A stretch of 64,000 nt of DNA from Bradyrhizobium diazoefficiens (GTDB lineage: Bacteria > Pseudomonadota > Alphaproteobacteria > Rhizobiales > Xanthobacteraceae). The notes beneath the pieces are model-generated. The model had not been told where the DNA came from. It searched no databases and was given only the letters and a program-made list of their open reading frames with translations. Location: positions 372,001-436,000 of the forward strand of contig NZ_JAFCJE010000004.1 in the NCBI RefSeq assembly GCF_018131185.1, read 5' to 3'. A program made the translations under genes and the position numbers. The first letter of the stretch is position 1, and each line of letters starts with the position of its first letter. Shown piece by piece: positions 8,576-16,334 of the stretch.

Positions 8576-9778
8576 TTACCGCTCCGTTGTCGTGGCCGCC
8601 GGCCGCGCGTCGGCCTGCCGGGTCGGGCTCACCGTGAGGCCGGTCGCCGGATCGACCACGACTTCGACGGTCTTGACCGGCGCGCCGGGACGGGCCTTCT
8701 GCGTGCCGTCGACGACGAGGCGATCCCCCGCTCTGGCGCCCGATCGCACCAGCCAGTTGCCGTCGACCTCCTCGCCCAGATCCAGCGTCCGCTGCTCCAC
8801 CTTGCCGTCCTTGTCGACGAACATCGCCACCGCCTGCCCGAGCGGATTGCGCGAGACCGCGCGCTGCGGCACCAGGATCGCGTTCGCATCGACACCGGCG
8901 ACGACGCGTGCACGTACATACATGCCGGGCAGCAGCGCTCGCTCGGGATTGGCGAAGATCGCGCGCGAGGAGACCGACCCGGTGCTCTCGTTGACGCTGG
9001 CGTCAGTGAAACCATACTTGCCCTTGTGGCCGTAGGCCTTGCCGTTTTCCATCAGAAGTTCGACCTGCACGCCCTCGGCGGGTCGCTTGAGCTTTCCGCT
9101 CGCGATCTGATTGCGCAGGCGCTCCATCTCGGAAGTCGACTGGTCGAGATCGACATAGACGGGATCGAGCTGCTGGATCGTCGTCATCGCGGTGGCCTGG
9201 CTCGCGGTGACGAGTGCGCCGGGCGTGATGCTCGACTTGCCGATCCGGCCCGAGATCGAGGCGGTCACCTTGGTGCGATCGAGCGAGATCGCCGCGGTGT
9301 CGCGGTTGGCCTGGGCGGCTTTCAGGTCAGCCTCGCCCTGCTTGTAGGCTGCGACCGCATCGTCGACGTCCTGCTGGCTCGCCGCGTTGGTCTGGAGCAA
9401 CTGGGTCTTGCGCGCGGCCTTCAGGCGCACGCTGACGAGCGTCGCCTCCGACCGCTGCACCGCAGCCTCCGCACTTGCCAGCGCCGCCTTGTACTGAACG
9501 GGGTCGATTTCGTAGAGCAGATCGCCTTCCTTGACTTCGGCGCCTTCCACGAAGTCGCGCTTGAGCAGGATGCCGGTGACCTGCGGCCGGACTTCGGAGA
9601 CCTGGTAGGCGACGACCCGCCCCGGCAGGACGGTCGAAACCTTCGCCTCCTGCGGCTTCAAGGTCACGATGCCGACCTCCGGCACCACCTGTGGCGGTCC
9701 GGCCTGCTGGCTCTGGTCCCCGCAAGCTGCAAGCAGCAGGGCAATCAACGGAACGGCCAGGGCGATCGGAGGACGCAT
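8576..9778 (-). CDS. RND efflux periplasmic adaptor (membrane fusion protein), lipoprotein
   Basis: The 400-residue adaptor links the RND pump to an outer-membrane channel. The start at 9778 gives a normal lipoprotein signal [10 protein letters not shown]...LLLAAC with acylated Cys19; the longer frame upstream runs through the operator array and is rejected. After the lipobox come the beta-barrel/lipoyl strand ([17 protein letters not shown]), a coiled-coil hairpin (about residues 95-175) and the second lipoyl half ([18 protein letters not shown]), as in AcrA/MexA. It is the promoter-proximal gene of the pump operon, 5 bp before the pump subunit. Confidence 0.93.
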   Translation of the reverse strand: MRPPIALAVPLIALLLAACGDQSQQAGPPQVVPEVGIVTLKPQEAKVSTVLPGRVVAYQVSEVRPQVTGILLKRDFVEGAEVKEGDLLYEIDPVQYKAALASAEAAVQRSEATLVSVRLKAARKTQLLQTNAASQQDVDDAVAAYKQGEADLKAAQANRDTAAISLDRTKVTASISGRIGKSSITPGALVTASQATAMTTIQQLDPVYVDLDQSTSEMERLRNQIASGKLKRPAEGVQVELLMENGKAYGHKGKYGFTDASVNESTGSVSSRAIFANPERALLPGMYVRARVVAGVDANAILVPQRAVSRNPLGQAVAMFVDKDGKVEQRTLDLGEEVDGNWLVRSGARAGDRLVVDGTQKARPGAPVKTVEVVVDPATGLTVSPTRQADARPAATTTER

Positions 9779-9816
9779 GATGACGATCCATGGTGAGCCC
9801 TCGATGAGGGGCGCGC

Positions 9817-9866
9817 GGAAACACTTGGAAACTCTTCGGTTTCCATATGGAAACTTGGTAGTTTCC
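9817..9866. promoter_or_regulatory. Phased GGAAAC/GTTTCC half-site array (probable TetR operator)
   Basis: Five half-sites lie in 50 bp: GGAAAC at 9817, 9827 and 9849, and GTTTCC at 9839 and 9861. Starts are spaced 10, 12, 10 and 12 bp. The centre GTTTCCATATGGAAAC (9839-9854) is a perfect 16-bp palindrome. The array sits between the pump operon start (9778) and the TetR gene (9943), the usual place for a local repressor to control both. Which half-sites are paired by the protein is not known. Confidence 0.75.
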
Positions 9867-9942
9867 TTCTCCGAAGTCAAGTGCTAGGCTGCGTATGAAA
9901 CTGCGTTCAATCAGTCGTGAAGCAGCACGCGGCGGATGTTCC

Positions 9943-10599
9943 ATGGCGAGAGAATCCAGCAGTCAAAAGCGCATGGCCCCGTCTTCGGAGCACACCAGGC
10001 CTGCCATCAAGATTCCCGCCCCGGACGCGCGGATCACGCAATTGCTGGCGGCGGCGAAGGACACCTTCACCAGCAAAGGCTTCGCCGCGACGACCATGGA
10101 CGACATCGCCGGCGCCGCAGGCATGTCGAAGAAGACCCTCTACAAATTTTTCGAAAGCAAGACCGACCTCTTCCGCGCCATGCTGCTGGGCAGCCTGCCC
10201 AAAGACCAGTTCACGGACGCGCCTTCCGAAGGATCACCGGTGACCCGACTTCGAAACATGCTTCGGGAGGCTGCAGACGTGGCGTTGTCGCCGAGCGAGA
10301 TCGCACTGCAGCGCCTGATCATTGGTGAACGCCAGGCCTCGCCTGCGCTGGGTCGCATGTTTGCCGAGGTCATCATGGAGAGCGGCACGGAGCATATCGT
10401 CGACCTACTTGAGAAGGTCCGCCTCGAGCCCCGTTTCGAAGGCGTGCCGCTCCGCCTCGTTGCCGAAATGCTGTTCGGCATGGTGTTCGGCCACGATCAT
10501 TTCAGGCTGCTGACCGACACCGGCTTCAAGCTCAATCGCCGCGTGCTGGACCGCCGGATCGATCTTGCGATTGCGACGTTCTGTCTGCCTGACGATTAA
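9943..10599 (+). CDS. TetR/AcrR-family transcriptional regulator
   Basis: The 218-residue regulator has an N-terminal helix-turn-helix: ITQLLAAAKDTFTSKGF, then TTMDDIAGAAGMSKKTLYKFF, a textbook TetR recognition unit (residues about 31-75). The C-terminal helical domain should bind the inducing compound. I prefer the ATG at 9943 (MARESSSQ) over an in-frame ATG at 9895 because it keeps the operator array clear of coding sequence; this is not certain. It is divergent from the MFP-RND operon and is its likely repressor. Confidence 0.88.
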   Translation: MARESSSQKRMAPSSEHTRPAIKIPAPDARITQLLAAAKDTFTSKGFAATTMDDIAGAAGMSKKTLYKFFESKTDLFRAMLLGSLPKDQFTDAPSEGSPVTRLRNMLREAADVALSPSEIALQRLIIGERQASPALGRMFAEVIMESGTEHIVDLLEKVRLEPRFEGVPLRLVAEMLFGMVFGHDHFRLLTDTGFKLNRRVLDRRIDLAIATFCLPDD

Positions 10600-10606
10600 G
10601 CCGAAG

Positions 10607-11023
10607 CTACGACTCCTCGCCGGGTCCACCTCTGAAGACTTCGATCAGGCGAAAGCGCTCGCACATCAGCATCATGTCGCCGCTATATCGTCCGAGCCTG
10701 CCGAAATAGGATTGATGGGCGCGGCGCCAATAGGCCAGGCTCCGGTCGCCTTCCCCCTCGTCATGCGCAAAGGCTGTGTCGACCTCATTGAAGCGCCGAT
10801 ACGTCACCTCGGTGGTTTCGATGACGCAGCGCGGCTCCGCCCGCCCGTCGAGCACGACCCAGCGCTCGCCGGGCGTTGAGGTGTTCGGCTCGTCTTCGGT
10901 GCTGCATGTCGCGGTCTTGATGCCCTTGATGACGAGCTCGACCAATTCGTCCGCCAGCACGGGGCTGTCGCCGAATGCGAAGGTTCGCAGATGTCGATAC
11001 CGCGCGGGGACTGGCTTGCTCAT
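10607..11023 (-). CDS. ASCH-domain protein
   Basis: The 138-residue cytoplasmic protein resembles ASCH-domain proteins, a PUA-like beta-barrel fold thought to bind RNA or modified nucleosides. Supporting features are the FGDSP-x8-LVIKGIKTATC segment (17-40), the ERWVVLDG strand, and the C-terminal region around SLAYWRRAHQSYF, typical of the YhfF-like branch. The gene lies 27 bp downstream of the haloacid dehalogenase gene on the same strand, so the two are probably co-transcribed, and it converges on the TetR gene. No catalytic function can be assigned. Confidence 0.75.
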   Translation of the reverse strand: MSKPVPARYRHLRTFAFGDSPVLADELVELVIKGIKTATCSTEDEPNTSTPGERWVVLDGRAEPRCVIETTEVTYRRFNEVDTAFAHDEGEGDRSLAYWRRAHQSYFGRLGRYSGDMMLMCERFRLIEVFRGGPGEES

Positions 11024-11050
11024 CGCTTCCCCGCCTTTGCGAAATGTAGC

Positions 11051-11770
11051 CTAGCACCCGAGCCTGTCGGCGATCCCGCCAAAATCCTTCGCGACGATGT
11101 CCCAATTGCCGGTCGCTTCGAAGTCGACCTTCTGAAGCGGACCGTATTCCGTCGGCCGCGCCACGAACGCGGTCTTGAGTCCGTTTTTCTGTGCGGCCGC
11201 GAGATCGCCGTTGTGGGCGGCGACCATCATCACCTCTTCCGGCTTGAGGCAAAGCAGCTTTGCTGCGCCGAGATAGGTCTCGGGGTCGGGCTTGTAATGC
11301 TCGAACAGCTCGGCCGACATGATGAGATCCCACGGCAGGCCGGCGAACTTCGCCATGTTGGTGAGCAGCGCGACGTTGCCGTTCGACAGCGGCGAGATCA
11401 CGAATTTCGATTTCAGCCGCGTGAGGCCGGCGACGCTGTCCGGCCAGGGATGCAGGCGGTGCCAGCCCTTGGTGAGGTAGTCGAGGTCGGCTTCGGTGAG
11501 ACCCTTGATCGAGAATTGATCGACCAGCTTTTCCAGCGAGCGGCGGTGCAGGTCATCCAGCATGACATAGCCGCGCTCGGGATGTCTGCGCACCTCGTCC
11601 ATCGAAGCCATGTACATCCCGCGCCAGCCGTCGACGAGCGCGGTCCAATCAGCGCTGATCCCGCGCTGCTTGCTCCACCACATGAAGTCGGTGATGAGAC
11701 TCGTACGCCAGTCCACAACCGTCCCGAACACGTCGAAGACCAGGGCTTTCACGGCGGAGAGATTGGTCAT
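11051..11770 (-). CDS. Haloacid dehalogenase, type II
   Basis: The 239-residue protein has the HAD nucleophile motif ALVFDVFGTVVDWR with Asp13, the conserved P-x-x-Y region (KPDPETYLGAAKLL) and the final acidic motif near MMVAAHNGDLAAA. The VFGTVVDW form is that of L-2-haloacid dehalogenases, which displace halide from 2-haloalkanoic acids; related HADs hydrolyse phosphate esters, so the substrate is not proven. The start at 11770 is preceded by CAGGAAG; a longer frame begins 11 codons upstream without a clear site. It probably forms a two-gene unit with the ASCH gene. Confidence 0.82.
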   Translation of the reverse strand: MTNLSAVKALVFDVFGTVVDWRTSLITDFMWWSKQRGISADWTALVDGWRGMYMASMDEVRRHPERGYVMLDDLHRRSLEKLVDQFSIKGLTEADLDYLTKGWHRLHPWPDSVAGLTRLKSKFVISPLSNGNVALLTNMAKFAGLPWDLIMSAELFEHYKPDPETYLGAAKLLCLKPEEVMMVAAHNGDLAAAQKNGLKTAFVARPTEYGPLQKVDFEATGNWDIVAKDFGGIADRLGC

Positions 11771-11799
11771 GTGCGCTTCCTGGCGTTGTTTGTTCTTGG

Positions 11800-11838
11800 T
11801 CATTCCGGGATGCGCCGTCAGGCGCAGGCCCGGAATGA
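11800..11838. repeat. Palindromic intergenic element, family E
   Basis: TCATTCCGGG pairs with CCCGGAATGA, and TGCGCC with GGCGCA, around a GTCA loop. It lies between the glpX stop and the dehalogenase start. The hairpin could end or stabilise the glpX transcript. Confidence 0.65.
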
Positions 11839-11859
11839 CGGATGCTGTTATTGCCTTGC

Positions 11860-12861
11860 TCAGTCCAGGTGGAACTTGGCCAGCTCGCGGTGCTCGGCCT
11901 TGATGTAGCGCACGGTGCCGGTAACGGAGCGCATCACCACCGTCTCTGTCTCGATCACGCCGTCCTTACGGAATTTGACGCCCGAGAGCAGCGAGCCCGT
12001 GGTGACGCCGGTGGCCGCGAACAGGCAATCGCCGCGCGCCATGTCCTCGATGCCATAGATCATCTTGGGATCGTTGACGCCCATCTTGGCGGCGCGTTCG
12101 ATCTTCTCGGCGGAATCGAGAATGAGGCGGCACTGCATCTGGCCGCCGATGCAGCGCAGCGCCACCGCCGCGAGCACGCCTTCCGGCGCGCCGCCGGTGC
12201 CGAGATACATGTCGACGCCGGTATTGTCAGGGTCGGCGCAATGGATCACGCCGGCAACGTCGCCGTCGGTGATCAGGCGCACGGCGGCGCCGGTCGAGCG
12301 CACGCTCTCGATGATGCTGGCATGGCGCGGACGATCGAGCACGAGAACCGTAATGCCTTCGGGCTGGACACCCTTGGCCTTGGCGAGACGGCGGACGTTG
12401 TCGGCCGGTGTCGCATCGAGATCGACGACGCCCTTGTCGTAACCCGGGCCGATCGCGAGCTTCTGCATGTAGACGTCGGGCGCGTGCAGCAGCGTGCCGC
12501 CGTCGGCCATCGCCATGGTGGCGATCGAGCCCGGCATGTTCTTGGCGCACAGCGTGGTGCCTTCGAGCGGATCGACCGCGATGTCGACCTGCGGGCCCGC
12601 GTTCAGGCCAACCTTCTCGCCGATGAAGAGCATCGGCGCCTCGTCGCGCTCGCCCTCGCCGATCACGATGGTGCCCTCGATCGGGAGCTTGTTGAGCTCG
12701 CGGCGCATCGCATCCACCGCAGCCTGGTCGGCCGCCTTCTCGTTGCCGTGCCCGCGCAGCCGCGCCGACGACACCGCCGCCCGCTCGGTCACGCGCACGA
12801 TCTCCAGCGTGAGAATGCGCTCGAGCAACGCTTGCGGCGGGACTGAGATATGGGTCGACAT
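11860..12861 (-). CDS. glpX: Class II fructose-1,6-bisphosphatase (GlpX)
   Basis: The 333-residue enzyme hydrolyses fructose 1,6-bisphosphate to fructose 6-phosphate in gluconeogenesis and, in autotrophs, the Calvin cycle. Diagnostic segments are GTIVIGEGERDEAPMLFIGE and the metal/phosphate site DPLEGTTLCA, both specific to GlpX rather than class I FBPase. Length matches the family. GAAGGAG stands just upstream of the ATG. It follows hom on the same strand after a repeat-containing 163-bp gap, a neighbourhood seen in many alphaproteobacteria. Confidence 0.95.
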   Translation of the reverse strand: MSTHISVPPQALLERILTLEIVRVTERAAVSSARLRGHGNEKAADQAAVDAMRRELNKLPIEGTIVIGEGERDEAPMLFIGEKVGLNAGPQVDIAVDPLEGTTLCAKNMPGSIATMAMADGGTLLHAPDVYMQKLAIGPGYDKGVVDLDATPADNVRRLAKAKGVQPEGITVLVLDRPRHASIIESVRSTGAAVRLITDGDVAGVIHCADPDNTGVDMYLGTGGAPEGVLAAVALRCIGGQMQCRLILDSAEKIERAAKMGVNDPKMIYGIEDMARGDCLFAATGVTTGSLLSGVKFRKDGVIETETVVMRSVTGTVRYIKAEHRELAKFHLD

Positions 12862-12955
12862 CGGCTAACTCCTTCAAAACGGTTCTGGACAGAAGTCTCT
12901 GCCCACATCAACTCTCAACGCCCACGGTTCGTTCGACGAACCACCCTCATTGTTT

Positions 12956-13025
12956 GAGCATGATCTTTTCGGAAAACCGCTCAACACTTCGCGCTGCGCG
13001 GCCCACCGGGTCCGAGGTCATGCTC
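12956..13025. repeat. Palindrome-ended intergenic element, family F
   Basis: GAGCATGATC at the left end is nearly inverted as GGTCATGCTC at the right end; the interior starts TTTTCGGAAAACCG. The right end touches the hom stop codon. A short related fragment (CATGATCTTTTAGC) occurs near 15753. The form is that of dispersed intergenic repeats in Bradyrhizobium-like genomes. Confidence 0.6.
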
Positions 13026-14341
13026 TAGTTTTTCTCGATCCGGATCACCTGCGGCCGTCCGCTGATCACCTTGTCCTTCTGCACGGCAGCGAGCGCGCGG
13101 CGCACGGCATCCTCATGCGTGGCGTAGGTGATCAGGATGACAGGCACGGGGACCGCCTTGCCGTTATCGGACGCAGCGCCGCCATTGGGATGACGCTGCA
13201 CGATCGACTCGATCGAGATCTTCTGTTCTGCAAGCCGCGTCGCGATCGCAGCCGCGGTGCCGGGGAAATCGCGCGCCAGAAGGCGGATGTAATAGCCGCC
13301 CTCGTGGCGCTCCATCGGCGCCTTCTTGGTGTCGCGCAATTGCGAAATCGGCCGACCGAACGGATTGGCACGGATGCCGCGCGCGACATCGGCGATGTCG
13401 GCGACCACGGCGGATGCGGTCGCGGCGCCGCCGGCGCCGGGGCCGACCAGCGTGATCGGCGGAATGCCCTCGCCGTCGATCGTGACCGCATTGGTGACAC
13501 CCATCACCTGCGCGATCGAGGAGGATTTCGGCACCATGGTCGGATGCACGCGCTGCTCGATGCCCTTGACGGTGCGCACCGCGACGCCCAGCAGCTTGAC
13601 GCGATAGCCGAGATCGGACGCCGCGCGCAGGTCTTCCGGTGCGATCGATGAGATGCCTTCGACATACACCGCGCTTTGAGCAACTTTCGTGCCGAAGGCG
13701 AGGCTGGCGAGGATCGCGAGTTTTTGCGCGGTGTCGTGACCATCCACGTCGAAGGACGGATTGGCCTCGGCATAACCGAGCCGCTGTGCGTCCTTGAGGC
13801 ATTCGGCGAAGGACAGTCCCTCCTGCTCCATCCGTGTCAGGATGTAGTTGCAGGTGCCGTTGAGGATACCGTAGACGCGGTTGATGCCGGTTCCGGCGAG
13901 ACCCTCGCGTAACGTTTTGATGACGGGGATCGCGGCGCCGACGGCTGCCTCGAAATTCAGCGCACCGCCGTGCTTTTCAGCGGCTTTCGCCAGTTTCAAC
14001 CCGTGCTTCGCCAGCAGCGCCTTGTTGGCGGTGACGACCGACTTGCCGGCGTTGAGCGCGGCTTCGACGGCGGAGAGTGCCGGATCGCCGGCGCCGCCCA
14101 TCAGCTCAACGAAGCAATCGATGCCGGGATGGGTGGCCAGCGCCAGGGGATCCCTGACCCATTCGACGCCGCGCAGATCGACGCCGCGCTTCTTCGCCTT
14201 CGAACGCGCGGTGACGGCAACGACACGGATGCCGCGGCCGCTGCGGCCCGCGAGCACGCGCGCCTGCGTTTCAATCAAACGGACCACTTCGGCGCCCACG
14301 GTGCCGAGCCCCGCTATGCCCACTTTCAGGGGTGCAACCAT
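13025..14341 (-). CDS. hom: Homoserine dehydrogenase
   Basis: The 438-residue enzyme reduces aspartate semialdehyde to homoserine with NAD(P)H, the branch point to threonine and methionine. It shows the Rossmann motif GIAGLGTVGAEV (8-19), SVVTANKALLAKHG, the homoserine-site segment GILNGTCNYILTRM, and a C-terminal ACT domain (from about residue 350) that normally mediates threonine feedback. It is the monofunctional long form, without a fused aspartokinase. It lies 29 bp downstream of the aminotransferase gene and upstream of glpX, in a likely operon. Confidence 0.95.
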   Translation of the reverse strand: MVAPLKVGIAGLGTVGAEVVRLIETQARVLAGRSGRGIRVVAVTARSKAKKRGVDLRGVEWVRDPLALATHPGIDCFVELMGGAGDPALSAVEAALNAGKSVVTANKALLAKHGLKLAKAAEKHGGALNFEAAVGAAIPVIKTLREGLAGTGINRVYGILNGTCNYILTRMEQEGLSFAECLKDAQRLGYAEANPSFDVDGHDTAQKLAILASLAFGTKVAQSAVYVEGISSIAPEDLRAASDLGYRVKLLGVAVRTVKGIEQRVHPTMVPKSSSIAQVMGVTNAVTIDGEGIPPITLVGPGAGGAATASAVVADIADVARGIRANPFGRPISQLRDTKKAPMERHEGGYYIRLLARDFPGTAAAIATRLAEQKISIESIVQRHPNGGAASDNGKAVPVPVILITYATHEDAVRRALAAVQKDKVISGRPQVIRIEKN

Positions 14342-14370
14342 GATGTCTTAGAAAACCTGCCGAAGAGAAT

Positions 14371-15591
14371 TTAGCGCCGATTGGCGAGCGGAACGACGTT
14401 GTGCAACGTTTCGATGCCGCTTTCAAGGAAGCGTCGCACGCCGCGCGCGGCCTGCCTGATCCGTTGCTCGTTTTCCACCATGGCAATGCGGACATATCCT
14501 TCGCCATGCTCGCCGAAGCCGACGCCGGGCGACACCGCGACGCCGGATTTCTCCACCATCAGGGTTGCGAACTGCATGCTGCCGACGCTGCGGAAGGCTT
14601 CCGGCAGCGGCACCCAGGCGAACATCGAAGCCTCCGGCGGCGGAATCTCCCAGCCGGCGCGGCCAAACGATTCCACCAGCGCATCGCGGCGCTTGCGGTA
14701 GGTGTCGCGCATCTCCTTGATGCAATCGTCGGGACCGTTCAGCGCCGCGGTCGCCGCGACCTGGACCGGCGTGAAGGCGCCGTAATCGAGGTACGACTTG
14801 ACGCGGGCGAGCGCCGCGATCACGCGCTCATTGCCGACCGCAAAGCCCATGCGCCAGCCGGCCATCGAATAGGTCTTCGACATCGAGGTGAATTCGACGG
14901 CGACATCCATCGCGCCCGGCACCTGAAGCACCGAGGGCGGCGGATTGCTCTCGTCGAAATAGACCTCGGCATAAGCGAGATCGGACAGGATCAGGATCTC
15001 GTGCTTCTTCGCGAACGCGACGAGGTCCTTGTAAAAATCGAGGCTCGCGACATAGGCGGTCGGGTTCGAAGGATAGCAGACGACGAGCGCGAGCGGCTTC
15101 GGGATCGAATGCACGATCGCCCGCTCCACCGCCTCGAAGAACTGCGGCGTCGGCTCGGAGGGCACCGAGCGGATGACGCCGCCCGCCATCAGAAAGCCGA
15201 AGGCGTGAATCGGGTAGCTCGGGTTCGGACAGAGGATGACGTCGCCCGGCGCCGTGATCGCCTGCGCCACATTGGCAAAGCCCTCTTTCGAGCCGAGCGT
15301 CGCCACGATCTGGGTGTCCGGGTTGAGCTTCACGCCGAAGCGGCGGGCGTAGTAGCCGGCCTGGGCCCTGCGCAATCCGGGGATGCCGCGGGACGCCGAG
15401 TAGCGGTCGGTGCGCGGCTTGCCCAGCGTCTCCTTCAGCTTCTCCAGCACATGCGCCGGCGCCGGCAGGTCCGGATTGCCCATGCCAAGGTCGATGATGT
15501 CGGCGCCGGCATTCCGCGCGGCCGCCTTGGCCCGGTTGACCTGCTCGAACACGTAAGGCGGAAGGCGGCGAATGCGGTAAAATTCTTCCAT
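14371..15591 (-). CDS. Class I/II PLP-dependent aminotransferase (AlaC/LL-DAP aminotransferase-like)
   Basis: The 406-residue protein is a fold-type I aminotransferase. Motifs include DLGMGNPDLPAPAHV, the cofactor-binding PSNPTAYVA region, SDLAYAEVYF and the PLP lysine Lys239 in TSMSKTYSMAGWRMGF. The MEEFYRIRRLPPYVF start is typical of the glutamate-pyruvate/AlaC-like group, sometimes annotated as LL-diaminopimelate aminotransferase; sequence alone does not decide the amino donor. The ATG at 15591 has GAGAG upstream; a TTG seven codons earlier is less likely. It heads the probable aminotransferase-hom operon. Confidence 0.88.
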   Translation of the reverse strand: MEEFYRIRRLPPYVFEQVNRAKAAARNAGADIIDLGMGNPDLPAPAHVLEKLKETLGKPRTDRYSASRGIPGLRRAQAGYYARRFGVKLNPDTQIVATLGSKEGFANVAQAITAPGDVILCPNPSYPIHAFGFLMAGGVIRSVPSEPTPQFFEAVERAIVHSIPKPLALVVCYPSNPTAYVASLDFYKDLVAFAKKHEILILSDLAYAEVYFDESNPPPSVLQVPGAMDVAVEFTSMSKTYSMAGWRMGFAVGNERVIAALARVKSYLDYGAFTPVQVAATAALNGPDDCIKEMRDTYRKRRDALVESFGRAGWEIPPPEASMFAWVPLPEAFRSVGSMQFATLMVEKSGVAVSPGVGFGEHGEGYVRIAMVENEQRIRQAARGVRRFLESGIETLHNVVPLANRR

Positions 15592-15805
15592 GGCTCTCTG
15601 GGCTCCGGGCAACCGGTCAGGACAGAATCGACAGGACGGACGCCGATTGGGTGAGGCGCCCAGAATCGCTTTGAAAACTGCTCAAAATCAAATACTTAGA
15701 GCAATCATCGACAACGAAGACTGAAGTCGTTCGCCCTGACTCTCGGCTGAACCATGATCTTTTAGCACGGCAAGGCGGGGGCGCCAGCGATTACGTTGCC
15801 GTGCC

Positions 15806-16081
15806 TCATTTCGCATCCTTGCCAGCAGCGGCCTGGCGATCACGCGCGGCTGCAAGCTCGGCCTCGATCTTGGCGCGCTGCTCCAGCGGAATGATTGCCT
15901 GGTCGCGATCCGGTGGCAGATCGTGCACCGGCAGGTAGGTGCCGGGCTCCCTCGGATGCGCCTGCGCGTCCGCGGGTGTCATATCGGCGAGCTGGCTCGA
16001 GCAGCCGCCCATGGCGAGCGCCGCAATCAGCAGCGCGCTGCGGATCGGCAGCGCCTTTTGCAGGTCCCATAACGCCAACAC
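15806..16081 (-). CDS. Small predicted lipoprotein of unknown function
   Basis: The 91-residue protein has a hydrophobic N-terminal stretch ending in a lipobox (ALAMGGC, Cys27), so it should be lipid-anchored in the envelope. The mature part is proline- and acid-rich and ends in a short charged helix (about residues 66-88). I do not recognise a domain. It is divergent from phaC and lies upstream of the aminotransferase gene with a 214-bp gap. An in-frame later start is possible, but the signal peptide is best with the full length. Confidence 0.65.
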   Translation of the reverse strand: MLALWDLQKALPIRSALLIAALAMGGCSSQLADMTPADAQAHPREPGTYLPVHDLPPDRDQAIIPLEQRAKIEAELAAARDRQAAAGKDAK

Positions 16082-16242
16082 CTGGGAAATCCCCTACTCG
16101 TCCCAAAGCACGGCCCCGGGCAACCTTACCCAAGACCGCGCCCAAGCTCAAACCATTGCTGCCCGAAATGGCGAGAGCGAAAAACAGCCGTTGCCCACCA
16201 AGCCGAGCGGTGCGGCCCGAATGTGACGGAACCAAGAAGATT

Positions 16243-16257
16243 TGTCGCACTGCAACA
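16243..16257. promoter_or_regulatory. PhaR-like inverted repeat upstream of phaC
   Basis: TGTCGCACTGCAACA reads as TGTnGC-ACT-GCnACA, a near-perfect inverted repeat about 80 bp before the phaC start. TGC-rich palindromes of this kind are bound by PhaR regulators ahead of PHB genes in other alphaproteobacteria. No phaR gene is in the window, so the assignment is inference. Confidence 0.35.
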
Positions 16258-16334
16258 CATCTTCGAGAGTGTTTAACGCCAAACATGCGAGCTTCGCGGT
16301 GACGAATACGGAATGAGTCGTTACTGTTCTGCTC

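Noticed and set aside
5427..9035. A very long plus-strand open frame opposite the RND pump genes
   Set aside because: It is the reverse shadow of the pump and adaptor genes in high-GC DNA, with a charged low-complexity translation and no start site.
15592..15805. A tRNA or small RNA in the gap before the aminotransferase gene
   Set aside because: No cloverleaf or terminator with a T-run could be drawn.
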